Positions 52,045 through 62,790 of a DNA stretch of 64,000 nt are shown here, piece by piece (the stretch's first letter is position 1; every line of letters begins with the position of its first letter). The DNA comes from Microplitis mediator (lineage: Eukaryota; Arthropoda; Insecta; Hymenoptera; Braconidae), in assembly GCF_029852145.1 (NCBI RefSeq), contig NC_079976.1:7502001-7566000 (forward strand). The letters run 5' to 3'. The translations under genes were made by a program, and so were the position numbers. The notes below the pieces were generated by a model. It saw nothing but the letters and a program-made list of their open reading frames with translations. It was not told where the DNA came from and did no database searches.

Positions 52045-53360
52045 CGTAATATTCACGTTATAACAAGAGAAATAATTATTTTTAAAATTATAAAATTAAA
52101 GTTTAATAACGACGTAATGTTTTTTTATAAATTTGTAAACTGCGACGTATGAATTGCGCGCGCAATTCCACGATTTTATTACGCGGGTATTTTTAAATCA
52201 ATATTTAGTGGTTTGTTTTTTTATCGTATAAGAATAATTATAGATAAAAGTTTATTGTAGAGAGCAATAAATTAAGTTTTATAGGAGTGCTATATAATGA
52301 AATAAAACCCATGAAATTAGTAATAAAGATTAACTTCGTAACTGTAGTAGTCGATGCAACTTTTTAATTATAATTAACTTATCGTTAAAAAAAAACTATA
52401 AATAAAAATAGAAAACTTAAACGGATAATTGTTTTATGAAATAAAAATCATTTACTACAAATTATTAGTCCGTATACTGTAAAAAATTTGCGGAGTGACC
52501 GTGGACTATATTCGGAGTGGATGACTTTGTATTTATTTAATTCCCCTGAAGTAAAATTTACTCCGAAGGGGAATTTATTTTAATATTAAAACTCCAAATC
52601 GGATCGAATGCAGATTTAAATGAGATCCAGTTCACTCCAAAGTCACTCCGCTCAAAAAACTCCGCATGCGAAGTAATTTTTTTTATAAAATTTCGGAACT
52701 CTGAGTGTTGGAGTAAATTCAGATTTAAATAAAATCCGTAATCATTCGGAATTTACTCCCGATTTTTTACAGTGTGACGTTTGCAAAGTGAAGAAAAAAT
52801 AAAAATTTAATTGACTCATCAGTAATCAAAACAAAATAATGATAATAAAAAATTTAAAACCCGTTACAATTTTTTAAAAAATCAAATTAATAATGGAAAT
52901 AAATTTAATAATATACACAAAAAATAAATTTAGTCTTGATATTTTCTTGATATATTAAAATACAAATGCCAATTATATGACAGCTAGATATATAATATAT
53001 AATATATATGTATAATTTACAATAGTATCCGTTAATCGAATTAAGTGATCTATATTAATAATTAAAATTAATAAGAAAAATTATGGCATTACAATGCGTA
53101 AAAAAAAATTTCTGGAATAGATTAAATACTCATTTCTTTAAACATTAAAGTAATAAAGAAAGTAAAGAAAAAAAAATGCATTTTAAATTCTGAAAATTAA
53201 GTAACAAAAATACGTAAGCGCTTTTCTTTGCATACGTGTTTTTTCACATTAAAACCATACGATCAGAGTTTAAACTCATGGAAATAATTATCAATTCATA
53301 AATACTTGAAAAAAAAGTTAAAAAGATAAATAGTTAATATCTTGAATTATTATTTTTATA
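52045..53360. other. Intergenic DNA downstream of sqh
   Basis: Contains the GGAGTG MITE at 52476-52774 and otherwise A+T-rich sequence that should include the sqh 3' UTR immediately left of 53364. No exact poly(A) site assigned. Confidence 0.5.
52476..52774. mobile_element. GGAGTG-family MITE
   Basis: Ends ACTGTAAAAAATTTGCGGAG ... CCCGATTTTTTACAGTGTG are inverted; the interior contains GGAGTG/CACTCC repeats around a central GAAGGGGAATTT. About 300 bp, in the gene-free stretch left of sqh. Confidence 0.75.
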
Positions 53361-53363
53361 TTT

Positions 53364-55777
53364 TTACTGTTCATCCTTGTCTTTTGCTCCGTGTTTCAGA
53401 ATCCTAGTAAACTCAATGTAATCAAACATTGATCCTTTTATCGGGGCTTCACGGTACATTTCATCGACATCGTCATCAGTGAACCTGAGGAGATAAAAAA
53501 AATATTTAGTAAATTGAAAATAATAAAAAAGAAGTATTAAGGAAATAGGGTAAGTGTGAGTATTACAGCCGTTTCGGATGTCAGGTAAACTATGATCGCA
53601 TATTTTAAAAATTCAGTAGAAGATACAGTACTAATTTTTTTTTATGGTGTTCAATTTGTTGTAAACTTCTAAAAATATTTGTGATAAAATTTTATTTTAA
53701 TTAGTAAAGAGGGTGTGCCGTCAATTGATCCCAACAATTTTATACCACGACAAGTGATCTCTACAAATTGATCCCATCATCAATTGATCGTCAATTGATT
53801 TTTATCAACAACTAATTTACATAATTTAACTTTTTATATTTACAACAATGAATTTTAATTACTCAAGTCATAGTAATTAATTAATTTATGATCTTGTCAA
53901 TGGGATCAATTATCGTGTGATTACTTGTCGGGGATCAGTTGTCATGGAACCAGTAATAGTATATTACACACCGAGGGAAGTAAAGTAAGAAATGTCTCAG
54001 ATCACATGTAATTGTGATCAACAAACATGTGATCTGAGGCTTTCTTATTTACTTCCCGAGGAGTGTATACTATTTTTCTCCTCGACGGAGGCGAGAAGCG
54101 GCAACTTCGTTTTGCACAGCGGGACGAAAGTTGACGCTTTCCGCTCGGAGGTGAGAAAAGAGCATTTTTCTTAAATTTCAAATTTATGCACTACCGCGGG
54201 TACAAAAGTTATGTGTCTATTCTGCCGTACTTAAGAAAAGGGCAGTAAGTTCACTTACTGATTTTCTATTTAACTAATGTTAAAGTAACATTGGTAAGAT
54301 AGAAAGGCAGACAAAAAAAAACGAATAAAACTTATTCATAAGATAATTCATTAAATTTATAAAATAAGTATTAATTTTTAATTTTAGTACTTTTATAAGT
54401 AAACTTTCATGATAAATTAACACTTATTCCACTGAGAGATTCTTTTAAAGCCAATTTCGCATAATCTTTATTGCAATTATTTATATATTTTTTTATATTA
54501 TCATTTTTTAAATTTTCTTTACTTTTATGTTATTACCAATTTTTTATTTTACTCATTATTTATTTATTATGATAAGAAACAACTTAATCAACCAGACGTA
54601 AGGTAGGAGACCCAGTACCTGATCAAGGAACTAATTAAATTAATCGATTAGGAACCCTGATTCAGAAATCTAATTTGAAATAATTTAAACACGATCCGAA
54701 ACAATTCAAAGTTGGCAAAATTGACTATACATAGATATACACTTTAGCATGGATTGAATTATTCCAAATTAGATTTCTGAATCAGGGAAACTAGTACTCG
54801 ATCGGGGAATTAGTATTCGATCAGGGAATCAGTACCCAATTAGGAAACTAATACTCGATTAGGAAACTTGTACTCGATCAGGGAACTAGTATTCGATCAC
54901 TCCATGTAAGATAAGAGTCCCAGTACCCAATCAAGGAACTAGTACTCGATCAGGGAATTAGTACTCAATTAGGAAACTAGTACTCGATCAGGGAAATAGT
55001 ATTCGATGAGGGAATTAGTACTCAATTAGGAAACTAATACTCGTTTAGGAAACTAGTACTCGATTAAGGAACTAGTACTTGATCACTCATATATATGTAT
55101 GCCTGTATTTACTACATATATTTATACAAATACATGAACTGATCGAGTACTAGTTCCCTGGTCAGGTATTAGGTCTTTTACCTTACACACTATTTATATA
55201 GGTTAGAATGTAAAAAGATTTTCTGCGTCCGTAATACCCATATATACCCTATAAATAAATTAATAAAAATAATTTACCGATCTCCCATTGTTGTCAGAAG
55301 CTCACGAAGACGTTCTTCATTAATATGTCCGTTGTTTTCTTCATCAAAACAACCAAATGCATTTTTAATAACATCTTCTGGGTCTGTTCCCTGAAGTCTT
55401 TCACCAAATAATGTTAAAAACATTGTAAAATTAATAGGACCAGGTGCTTCATTCATCATGCCTTCGAGATATTCATCAGTAGGACTTTTTCCTGTTTAAA
55501 AATATTATTATTTTAATTTTTATTGTCTTTTAAAGAAATCTATCAAAGTTAAATGCATTATTTGTTGGAATAAGGATTAATTATTACCTAAAGATGCAAG
55601 CATATCATGAAGGTCTTCTTTGTCAATAAATCCGTCATGATTATGATCAATCATATTAAATGCTTCTTTAAATTCAGCGATTTGAGCCTGGTCAAACATC
55701 GCAAATACATTTGATGTTGCACGCTGAGCACGTTTTTTAGTCGTTGCACGACGACCGGCTGTTTTTCTGGCAGACAT
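53364..55777 (-). CDS. sqh: Non-muscle myosin II regulatory light chain (spaghetti squash / MRLC), complete, 3 coding exons
   Basis: Coding exons are 55777-55588, 55491-55278 and 53484-53364, with GT-AG junctions and matching phases (1, then 2). They total 525 nt, i.e. 174 residues plus TAA, the usual length for insect Sqh. The protein begins MSARKTAGRRATTKKRAQRA and continues TSNVFAMF; Thr21/Ser22 (Thr20/Ser21 without Met) are the family's activating phosphorylation sites for MLCK and Rho kinase. The first EF-hand loop, DHNHDGFIDKED, is intact and should bind divalent cation. The later EF-hands (residues about 95-170) are degenerate, as usual in this family. The C-terminus is RILKHGAKDKDEQ. 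In the family, this light chain binds the IQ motif of the myosin II heavy chain and switches actomyosin contractility in cytokinesis and morphogenesis. The start has an A at -3 and lies 3 nt after the splice acceptor. Introns are 96 bp (55492-55587) and 1793 bp (53485-55277). Identity is near certain. Confidence 0.97.
53957..54172 (+). mobile_element. Foldback element with long hairpin and 3' tail (copy 2 of family F), in sqh intron
   Basis: Inverted arms of about 50 bp (starting AGTATATTACACACC and ending GGAGTGTATACT) form a near-perfect hairpin centred at about 54013. A G+C-rich tail follows, with the frame fragment SGNFVLHSGTKVDAF. The same hairpin plus tail recurs in reverse orientation at 188-420, with a different loop. 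The tail frame is short and I do not call it a gene. Confidence 0.75.
54785..55088. repeat. 19-bp minisatellite in the last intron of sqh
   Basis: Consecutive 19-bp units resemble AACTAGTACTCGATCAGGG, alternating with variants such as AATTAGTACTCAATTAGGA. Two blocks (about 54785-54897 and 54913-55088) are split by a short unique stretch containing CCATGTAAGATAAGAGTCCC. Diverged and inverted copies flank the blocks (near 54600-54660 and 55140-55180). Confidence 0.85.
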
Positions 55778-57335
55778 TTTCTGAAATTAATAATATTTTA
55801 ATTAATAACAAATAATAAATGTTTATTTCTTATTTGATATAAAAAATTACAGATAATTCGTTGGTATTTTTAAATATATGATCAGAACACGTGTCTGAAA
55901 ACGTAAACAAATTTTAGGTTACAACATTAAAATATTAATTCGAAAAAACGACAACTGAAAAATGATTTTTGAATTTTTTCAGATAAAAGTAATTGATGAT
56001 TTTAATAAAATAAAACTTTTTTTGTGCTGATTAATTTTATGAATTTTGATGTATCACCAATTTAGTGAAATTTGCTGACATTCACACGCGCTCATATTTA
56101 TTCCATTACTTAAATTATATTTTTAAATGATACAGGAAATAGCAAACGTCCAACAATTTTAAATTTTTATGAAAATACTGAAAGTGGCCGAATTTTTTTT
56201 TTCCTTTTAAATAAATAAATAAAAATCTTTTTCATATCGGGCATATTTTTAAAAATTTCCTACCGATCACAAGTAATTTTTTTGAAAAAACACTAAAACT
56301 GTCAGATGTGTCCTAATTTAAATCTTGACTTTTATAAAAAATTAAACATTCGAAAAAACTCAAAAATTTTTGACTGCGAAGTTTTAAACGTAACAGTGAT
56401 GACCTTTTAGAAATTATTTTAGAACTGAAAGTACAAAAAAAAACTGACTAAAAATTTTTTATTCTAAACTTTTTTCACTCCGTTTCCGAAGCGTTCGATC
56501 CTAGAATTTTTGTCCATAAAATAATCAGAGAACAAGTTTTTACTTTTCCCAACGTTTTTTAAATCCATTTTTAGACTTTTATTTTAAAAAATTTCGTTTG
56601 TTCGTAAAATGTAAGAAAAAAGTTGTCAATCAGCTTCCGTTCCTTTCTTTTTATTTTACAAAGATTAAAAATAGCTCACGAAGTTTTTCACCCTTTTTTA
56701 AATTTAAAAATTTTCTTCTATTAATAATAAAACAAAAAAAACTGACAGCCGTTCATTATTTCCATTACAATTTTTTCAAACTACGAAACAAAAATTAATT
56801 ACAAATTCTTTTCAACCAATTACTTAACGATCTTTCGAATGAATACAAAAGAAAGTAAACTGAGGTTTTGCTTCGATATATTTAAATATTAAGTACATAA
56901 ATGTGCTCATCAATGACTCATTGGATAAACACGATTTTTTGTAATTCAATTAAAAAAATTATTTATGTTCAAACAATTTTTTTCAAATTTGTATATTCAA
57001 TTACTCATTAAAAATTCACCATAATAAAACATTATAAATATTTAAATAAATACATCAATAATTAAACTTCAATTTCTGAATTTAATTTTTAAAAAATAAT
57101 TTAATTTCCTCAAGGTCTTAAAAATATTTTTCAGTGAATCACTGGTGGAATTTTTATTATTTTTTTTGTATCATGGACTAAACTAACTATATATAAGTAC
57201 AATGGCGGTTACTTTCACAATTCACCATAAATATTTAGTAAAATAATATTTAAATCCAAAACAAAAAAACTTCATTGAATTATTTAAATATTTAAAAAAA
57301 AAATACTAAAGAACTGATTAAATTAAAATACTTAC

Positions 57336-57470
57336 ATTTGTAAATAAAATAAGGTGACGTAAAGTGAAATATATAAAAATATATATACGTCTAAACCTGT
57401 ATGATACACTCGCGTCACTGATTCAATCCACAGATTCCCCCACTCACTACCACACCCGCGATACGAGCGG
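57336..57470 (-). other. sqh: Probable non-coding first exon and promoter region of sqh
   Basis: Reading the minus strand, a strong donor (ACAAAT then GTAAGTATTT) ends an exon at 57336, upstream of the acceptor at 55781 that precedes the sqh start by 3 nt. The sequence just upstream, 57400-57520, is much richer in G+C than its surroundings, as promoters here tend to be. The transcription start is not defined; I see no clear TATA box. The implied leader intron is about 1.55 kb. The duplicated peptide locus begins only about 250 bp further right. Confidence 0.55.
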
Positions 57471-57964
57471 CGCTTGGCGGCAAAATTTTGAAGCTCAGAG
57501 CAGCAGGCGCGCTCTTTATTTAATTTGGGTCATTACCACATGTATGTACATTTTAGAAATGTATTTATATATATGATTGTTATTCATATTAACAATAATA
57601 TTGTTTACGTTTTCGAAAATTTAAAAAATATTAATTGTAATTATTATAAAATTTTTTGGTTTGACTCTGGTATTGAAGATTTGAATATCGGAGTAATTTA
57701 AAAGTTTAAAATTTAAAATCTCAGCGAAATTCTATACAAGGGAAAAAAATTTTCGTATGATTCATTACCTTACATGGACATTGAACGCGAATAAAGTCCA
57801 TTACTGTTGTGATGTCGCAATCTTTGATCTTTTGATATACATTTATGTTTGCGTTCGGGAAGTGAGCATAAAAACAAAAAAAATTAATTGTTCTTATCTT
57901 AATAAATTTATTTTTATTTTTTATCAATTGCAGTTATAGATCGTATTATATTGTGAGACGTCTT

Positions 57965-58234
57965 ACTGAGAGAATAATTTATTTGAGCCAAATAAATAGA
58001 TTTATTTAACTGAACAAAATCATTTATTTCATTCAAATATATATTTGTTTGTAGCAAACAAATGGCGCTACAGTGCTACATTCAAATACAGATTTGCTAA
58101 ATATAAACAAATAATTGTTTCATTCAAATGAACCATATCTTTGTCTCAAATAAGTATTGATTGGGTTTATTCAAATATGGGATTTATTTGTCTGAAACAA
58201 ATATTATTTGGCTCAAATAAATTGTTCTCTCAGT
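57965..58234. mobile_element. MITE with ~30-bp inverted ends (ACTGAGAGAA type), unit A
   Basis: Left end ACTGAGAGAATAATTTATTT with GAGCCAAATAA following; right end is the near-perfect inverse, finishing TTGTTCTCTCAGT. The interior repeats ATTCAAAT/ATTTGTTT words. The same element is in unit B, so it predates the duplication. Confidence 0.8.
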
Positions 58235-58449
58235 GCAACATAACAATTAGATTTGAATATAAAACACAATAATTATATTGTAGTGTTCGATCGTTAAAAT
58301 AACTCTATAAAAAAATCCATATGGGAATCGAGCCTAGATTCTTATGTGGGTTCCGATATGCCGTTTTCGGATGAATTCTCATATGCTTTTCTATAGGAAT
58401 ATAAATCTGTTCTTTTTTTTATGGGAGCGTATCAATAAACGATAGACGT

Positions 58450-58695
58450 GGATTAAATTCAGAGTAAAAGTGGAGCGGATGACTGTGCATTTTTATTTAA
58501 TGCTCTTGCAGGAAAATTCAATCCGAAAGGGAGTTCATTATAGTTTTAAAACTACGGTTTGAAATGGAATAAACTCCTAAAGGGAGTTAATTTTAAAACT
58601 CCGAACCGGAGTGAATACGGGTTGAAAGAAAATCCAGATTACTCCGAAATAAATAAAATCCGTAATCGCTTTGAATTCACTCCCGCTATTTTGCT
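58450..58695. mobile_element. Degenerate GGAGTG-family element, unit A
   Basis: Imperfect inverted structure built from AAACTCC/GGAGT words, related to the 228-bp MITE but lacking clean CACTGTAAA ends. A counterpart in unit B at about 62100-62345 shows it predates the duplication. Confidence 0.6.
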
Positions 58696-58963
58696 AGTAT
58701 ATATTCCTGGATGTATATTTTTTCGTATGGGATACTTTGGTCAGCAATTTTGAATTTACATTGATGTAATTTCAACGAATCATCAGAAAAATCTAAACGA
58801 TAATTTACATAATGTTCTTGCCACATCAATAATCAACTATCAGTAGTTGACTTCTATGATACAGATCAAAATGTCAAGGAATCAAAATCTGCAATACGTA
58901 ATTGGTTGCGACAAAGATTTAAACAAATACGCGAGCTAAGATAATACAGATGATAGATTCGCT

Positions 58964-58997
58964 TATAAATTAAGTCGGAATCCATTTCAAGTTCAGT
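58964..58997 (+). promoter_or_regulatory. Core promoter (TATA + initiator) of cystine-knot gene A
   Basis: TATAAAT at 58964-58970 and TCAGT at 58993-58997. The T of TATA is 31 bp before the initiator A (58995), the standard arthropod geometry. It implies a leader of about 163 nt to the ATG at 59158. Confidence 0.65.
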
Positions 58998-59157
58998 ACA
59001 TAGTCTGGCAACGATCGAAAATTCTCCGCAAATCTTTTTATTGAATAGTAGTTAAAGTTTTTTTGTTTAAATTTTTTATAAAAAAATTTCGTACTATTCT
59101 ACGTAAACTTGCTAGTTTATAAAATATATTTTTGATATTGTAGCAGAACAAAACAAA

Positions 59158-59845
59158 ATGTCTAAAATAATTTTATTCTTATCAATTTTCTCATTGACTG
59201 TCATCTTGAGCAGTGCAAGTGATGGAGGATGTCTCGGAAAATGGGTATCTAATTATTATATTTAAGTACTAAGAAAAAATAAAAATATTCAAAGTAACAA
59301 ATGAAAATGTAAAAAATGAAAACGTTGAAATTTGACCTGTAACTCAAAATGCAAAAACTCACACTAAATTTTAATAAATTTATTTTATAGTAAATTTTAC
59401 TTTTTATAAAAAAGGACCTGAGGTTGTGAACCGAAAGTATTACATTTAAAAAATAATGGAATTTTTTTTAGACCCGCGAAATTTGAATTTTTTACTAAAC
59501 TTTACAATTTTTGAAATTTCAAATTTATCAACTTGCGGATCGGGACTTTTTTACGAAGAATAATTTCTTAAAAATAAAAAAATAACTTTGGACTTTGGAG
59601 ATCTAAATCTTATTAAATATTTTATAAACAATTTTTTTGATAGAAATATAATAAATTTTTCGTATGTTGATTGAAGAATAATAAAGCAGTCAAACTCAAA
59701 AATGGAAAAACGTTTGGCAATAAAAAAAATTTTTTTCTTCCAGTGCCATCCTCAGCAAGGTTACTACTGTTGCTTTGATTATGTTTGTTCTGGCTATTGG
59801 TTCCAAGGTAACTGTGTAATGGCTATATCTCCATTTCATGGATAG
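59158..59845 (+). CDS. Secreted six-cysteine (inhibitor cystine knot-like) peptide, copy A, 2 exons
   Basis: Exon 1 is 59158-59244 (29 codons); a 499-bp intron (GTATCT...TTCCAG, phase 0) is followed by exon 2, 59744-59845 (33 codons plus TAG). Residues 1-20 or so form a hydrophobic signal peptide (MSKIILFLSIFSL). The mature part, about 40 residues, has the spacing C-x4-C-x7-C-C-x4-C-x8-C, the order of the inhibitor cystine knot (knottin) fold known from venom toxins, antimicrobial peptides and parasitoid virus cys-motif proteins. The intron falls exactly before the second cysteine. A TATA box and initiator lie at 58964/58995. The function cannot be read from the sequence: toxin, immune effector and host-manipulating peptide all fit. 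The gene is missed by length-filtered ORF finding because it is short and split. Confidence 0.8.
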
Positions 59846-60236
59846 TGAAAAAGAATAATATAATTTTACAAAGTTTGTAAATACAAAAGCCAAGTCATCA
59901 TTTTGTAATATTACTTTATTTCTTATCAGTAATTAATATCAAATTTATGAATAATAAATCTAAATAATAACGAAGACACTATATATATATACAATAATAA
60001 TACAAATTTCGACCGTAAAGATCGAAAAATAATTATGAAAAACATCAAAATATTGTTTGTTCAAAACTAATAAATTACGTCCTTTAGTTTTTTTTTAAAT
60101 TAAAATTATTTACACTTATTTTTATTTAAATCTTTCGGTGTAATGGTTCATAAATAATTAAAATTTTTATTTATTTTTTTTTGTTCCATAAAAATAATTA
60201 TTTCATTTAAATAAATTTTATTTTTTACAAATTTAA

Positions 60237-60811
60237 TTATCGAACGGTAACACCGTTAATAGTGATACCGTTTCTAGGAGGTGGTTCTACTTCGTAATGG
60301 CCAGATCTATTGTAAGTTCACCTCCCATTTTGTCCACTATATCTAGAAAAATATTTAATTATTTATTATTTATCAAATATGATTAATAATTAATTAGAAA
60401 TTAATAATCTTTTTTATCTTATATTCAAACTTACCCATACGTGCTTCCGGTCCCGCTGTACGGACTATCATAAAGGCCGTCTTCTGGGACATTTTCATAC
60501 ATTCGACCATTCGTGTTATCATTCAAACTAGAATAAGACATAACAGCAGCATTTTGATCCTCTTTCCTTTCTGCTGCTTGAACATTTTCAGTATTTTTTA
60601 CTGGTGTTGCTTTACGTCTGTAAAAATTGTGAAAATTGTTTGGTAAAAAAAAAAATTTATAAATAAAAATATACTAGATAGTTCTGTAAAAATTAAACTT
60701 ACAGTCTTAGGTAAACTAATCCAAGAATTAATAAAATAAAAATAATAACTCCAGCTCCGATTCCAACACTTGTACCAACACCTTGAGCTTCTGCTATTTC
60801 ATTTGAAATCA
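60237..60811 (-). pseudogene. 3' exons of a single-pass membrane protein, unit A, with premature stop
   Basis: Three phase-matched minus-strand exons: 60811-60703 (ends CT|GTAAGT), 60617-60435 (ends GG|GTAAGT) and 60342 onward. The first encodes a membrane helix (VGIGAGVIIFILLILGLVYL) followed by LRLRK. The second is a cytoplasmic tail with tyrosines in MYENVPEDGLYDSPYSG; YENV fits the Grb2-type YxN consensus, which is inference. The last exon reads YSGQNGR then TGA (60320-60318). In unit B the same codon is CGA and the frame goes on to TAA, matching 60239-60237 here, so A has lost 27 residues. Upstream exons (ectodomain, signal peptide) are not visible before unit B begins at 61149. It could still be expressed as a shorter form if spliced to distant exons. 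Family not recognised. Confidence 0.6.
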
Positions 60812-60929
60812 CTGTAATAAAAATATATTAATAGTTAAATAAATTAAGTTTTAAATTTAGTTTTTTCAACACAGGTAAAAAAAAATAATTTGAATTCGAC
60901 GTTTCTGACTTGTATTTGTCAACTACACG

Positions 60930-61148
60930 GAGAGAAATTTATGGTACCCATTACAATATATTATGGGATTGGTTTCCATAATGCATGGTAACCGGTTTTT
61001 TTGAAATGTTGATTATAGGAACGGCACCCATATATATTATAGTTATCATTACTATAATAATATGGTAACCGTTACCATAACATTGTGGTAATGGTAACTA
61101 TAATATTATAGTAATGATTACCATATATTATGGTAATGATTACGTATG
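60930..61148. repeat. Palindrome-rich ATGGTAAC sequence at the duplication junction
   Basis: About 200 bp of alternating ATGGTAAC/GTTACCAT and TATAATATTATAG words forming nested hairpins, lying exactly between unit A and the start of unit B. Not seen left of unit A. Confidence 0.5.
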
Positions 61149-61176
61149 AAAATTTTCGTATGATTCATTACCTTAC

Positions 61177-61276
61177 ATGGACATTGAACGCGAATAAAGA
61201 CCATTACTGTTGTGATGTCGCAATCTTCGATCTTTTGATATACATTTATTTTTGCGTTGGGGAAGTGAGCATAAAA
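61177..61276 (-). other. Candidate small minus-strand exon in unit B (decayed counterpart at 57774-57870)
   Basis: 100 bp with acceptor TAGTCAG and donor CCAT|GTAAGG on the minus strand. One frame gives a basic tail-like peptide (KDRRLRHHNSNGLYSRSMSM) that is also open in unit A. In A, about 11 bp including the acceptor AG are missing. Two other frames are partly open, so the coding claim is weak. Confidence 0.25.
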
Positions 61277-61377
61277 CTGACTATGTACAAAAAAAATTAA
61301 TTGTTCTTATCTTAATAAATTTATTTTTATTTTTTATCAATTGCAGTTATAGATCATATTATATTGTAAGACGTCTT

Positions 61378-61658
61378 ACTGAGAGAACAATTTATTTGAG
61401 CCAAATAAATAGATTTATTTAACTGAACAAAATCATTTATTTCATTCAAATATATATTTGTTTGTAGCAAACAATGCTAACATTCAAAAACAGATTTGTT
61501 AACTATAAACAAATTCATTATTTCATTCAAATGATCCATATTTTTGTCTCAAATAAGTATATACTTATTCATTATCAATATTGATTAAGTCTATTCAAAT
61601 ATGGGATTTATTTACCTGAAACAAATCTTATTTGGCTCAAATAAATTTTTCTCTCAGT
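61378..61658. mobile_element. MITE with ~30-bp inverted ends (ACTGAGAGAA type), unit B
   Basis: Orthologous to 57965-58234, with small indels in the interior (for example loss of a GGCGCTACAGTGC segment and gain of a TATACTTATTCATTATC stretch). Confidence 0.8.
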
Positions 61659-61666
61659 TCAACATA

Positions 61667-61894
61667 CACTGTAAAAAATTCGCGGAGTGAATGCGGATTA
61701 AAAGTATTAAAACTCTGGGCCGGAGTGAATTGGGAGTGAAATAAAATCCGCGTCACTCCGAGATCACTTCGCTATAAAAAACTCCCAATTCACTCCGCAT
61801 GCAGAGTGATTTTTTTTAAAACTCCGGAACTCCAAGTGGCGGAGTGAATTCGGATTTTATTTCACTCCCAATTCACTCCGGATCGTTTACAGTG
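61667..61894. mobile_element. 228-bp MITE, TA target duplication, inserted only in unit B
   Basis: Termini CACTGTAAAAAATTCGCGG ... GGATCGTTTACAGTG are inverted and flanked by TA (61665-61666 and 61895-61896). Unit A has the empty site at about 58246 (CAACATAACA). The interior repeats GGAGTGAAT/ATTCACTCC. TA duplication and CACTGTAAA ends fit a Tc1/mariner-type non-autonomous element. Confidence 0.85.
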
Positions 61895-62099
61895 TAACAC
61901 TTAGATTTGAATATAAAACACAATAATTATATTGTGGTGTTCGATCGTTAAAATAACTCTATAAAAAAATCCATTTGGGAATTCAGCCTAGATTCCTATG
62001 GGGGTTCCAATATGGTGTTTTCGGATGAATTTGCATATGCTTTTCTAAAGGAATATTTATCTGTTCTTTTTTTATGGGCGCGTATCAATAAACGATAGA

Positions 62100-62345
62100 C
62101 GTGAATTAAATCCGGAGTAAATGTGGAGCGGATGACTGTGCATTTTTATTTAATGCTCTTGCAGGAAAATTCACTCCGAAGGAATCGATTCATTATAATT
62201 TTAAAACTCCGGTTTGAAATGAAATAAACTCCTAAAGGAAGTTAATTTTAAAACTCTGATTCGGAGTGAATACGGGTTGAACTAAAATCCAGATTACTCC
62301 GAAATAAATAAAATCCGTAATCACTTCGAATTCACTCCCGCTACT
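62100..62345. mobile_element. Degenerate GGAGTG-family element, unit B
   Basis: Counterpart of 58450-58695, with scattered substitutions and short indels. Confidence 0.6.
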
Positions 62346-62638
62346 TTACTAGTATATATATTCCTGTATGTATGTATATTCCTGGATGTATATTTTTTCG
62401 TATGGGAAACTTTTGTCGGCAATTTTGAATTTACATTGATGTAATTTCAACGAATCATCAGAAAAATCTAAACGATAATTTACATAATGTTCTTGCCACA
62501 TCAACAATCAACTATTAGTAGTTGACTTCTATGATACAGATCAAGATGTCAAGGAATCAAAATCTGCGATACGTAATTGGTTGGGACAAAGATTAAAAAA
62601 AATGCGCGAGCTAAGATAACACAGATGATAGATTCACT

Positions 62639-62672
62639 TATAAATTAGGACGGAACCCGTTTCAAGTTCAGT
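62639..62672 (+). promoter_or_regulatory. Core promoter (TATA + initiator) of cystine-knot gene B
   Basis: TATAAAT at 62639-62645 and TCAGT at 62668-62672, again 31 bp from T to initiator A (62670), despite substitutions in the intervening DNA. The leader is about 121 nt because some 40 bp present in unit A are absent. Confidence 0.65.
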
Positions 62673-62790
62673 ACATAGTCTGGCAACGATCAAAAATTCT
62701 CCACAAATCTTTTTATTAAATAGTAGTTAAAGTTTTTTTATTTAAATTCTTTATAAAAAAATTTTTGATATTGTAGCAGAACAAAACGAA

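Larger units (their letters stand above)
57747..60930. repeat. Tandem segmental duplication, left unit (A)
   Basis: Unit A begins near ATTTTCGTATGATTCATTACC (57748) and is matched by unit B from about 61149. Order: candidate minus exon (57.77), ACTGAGAGAA element (57.97), GGAGTG element (58.45), cystine-knot peptide gene (plus), 3' exons of a membrane-protein gene (minus). Its right limit is uncertain because unit B runs off the window before the matching point. Confidence 0.9.
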
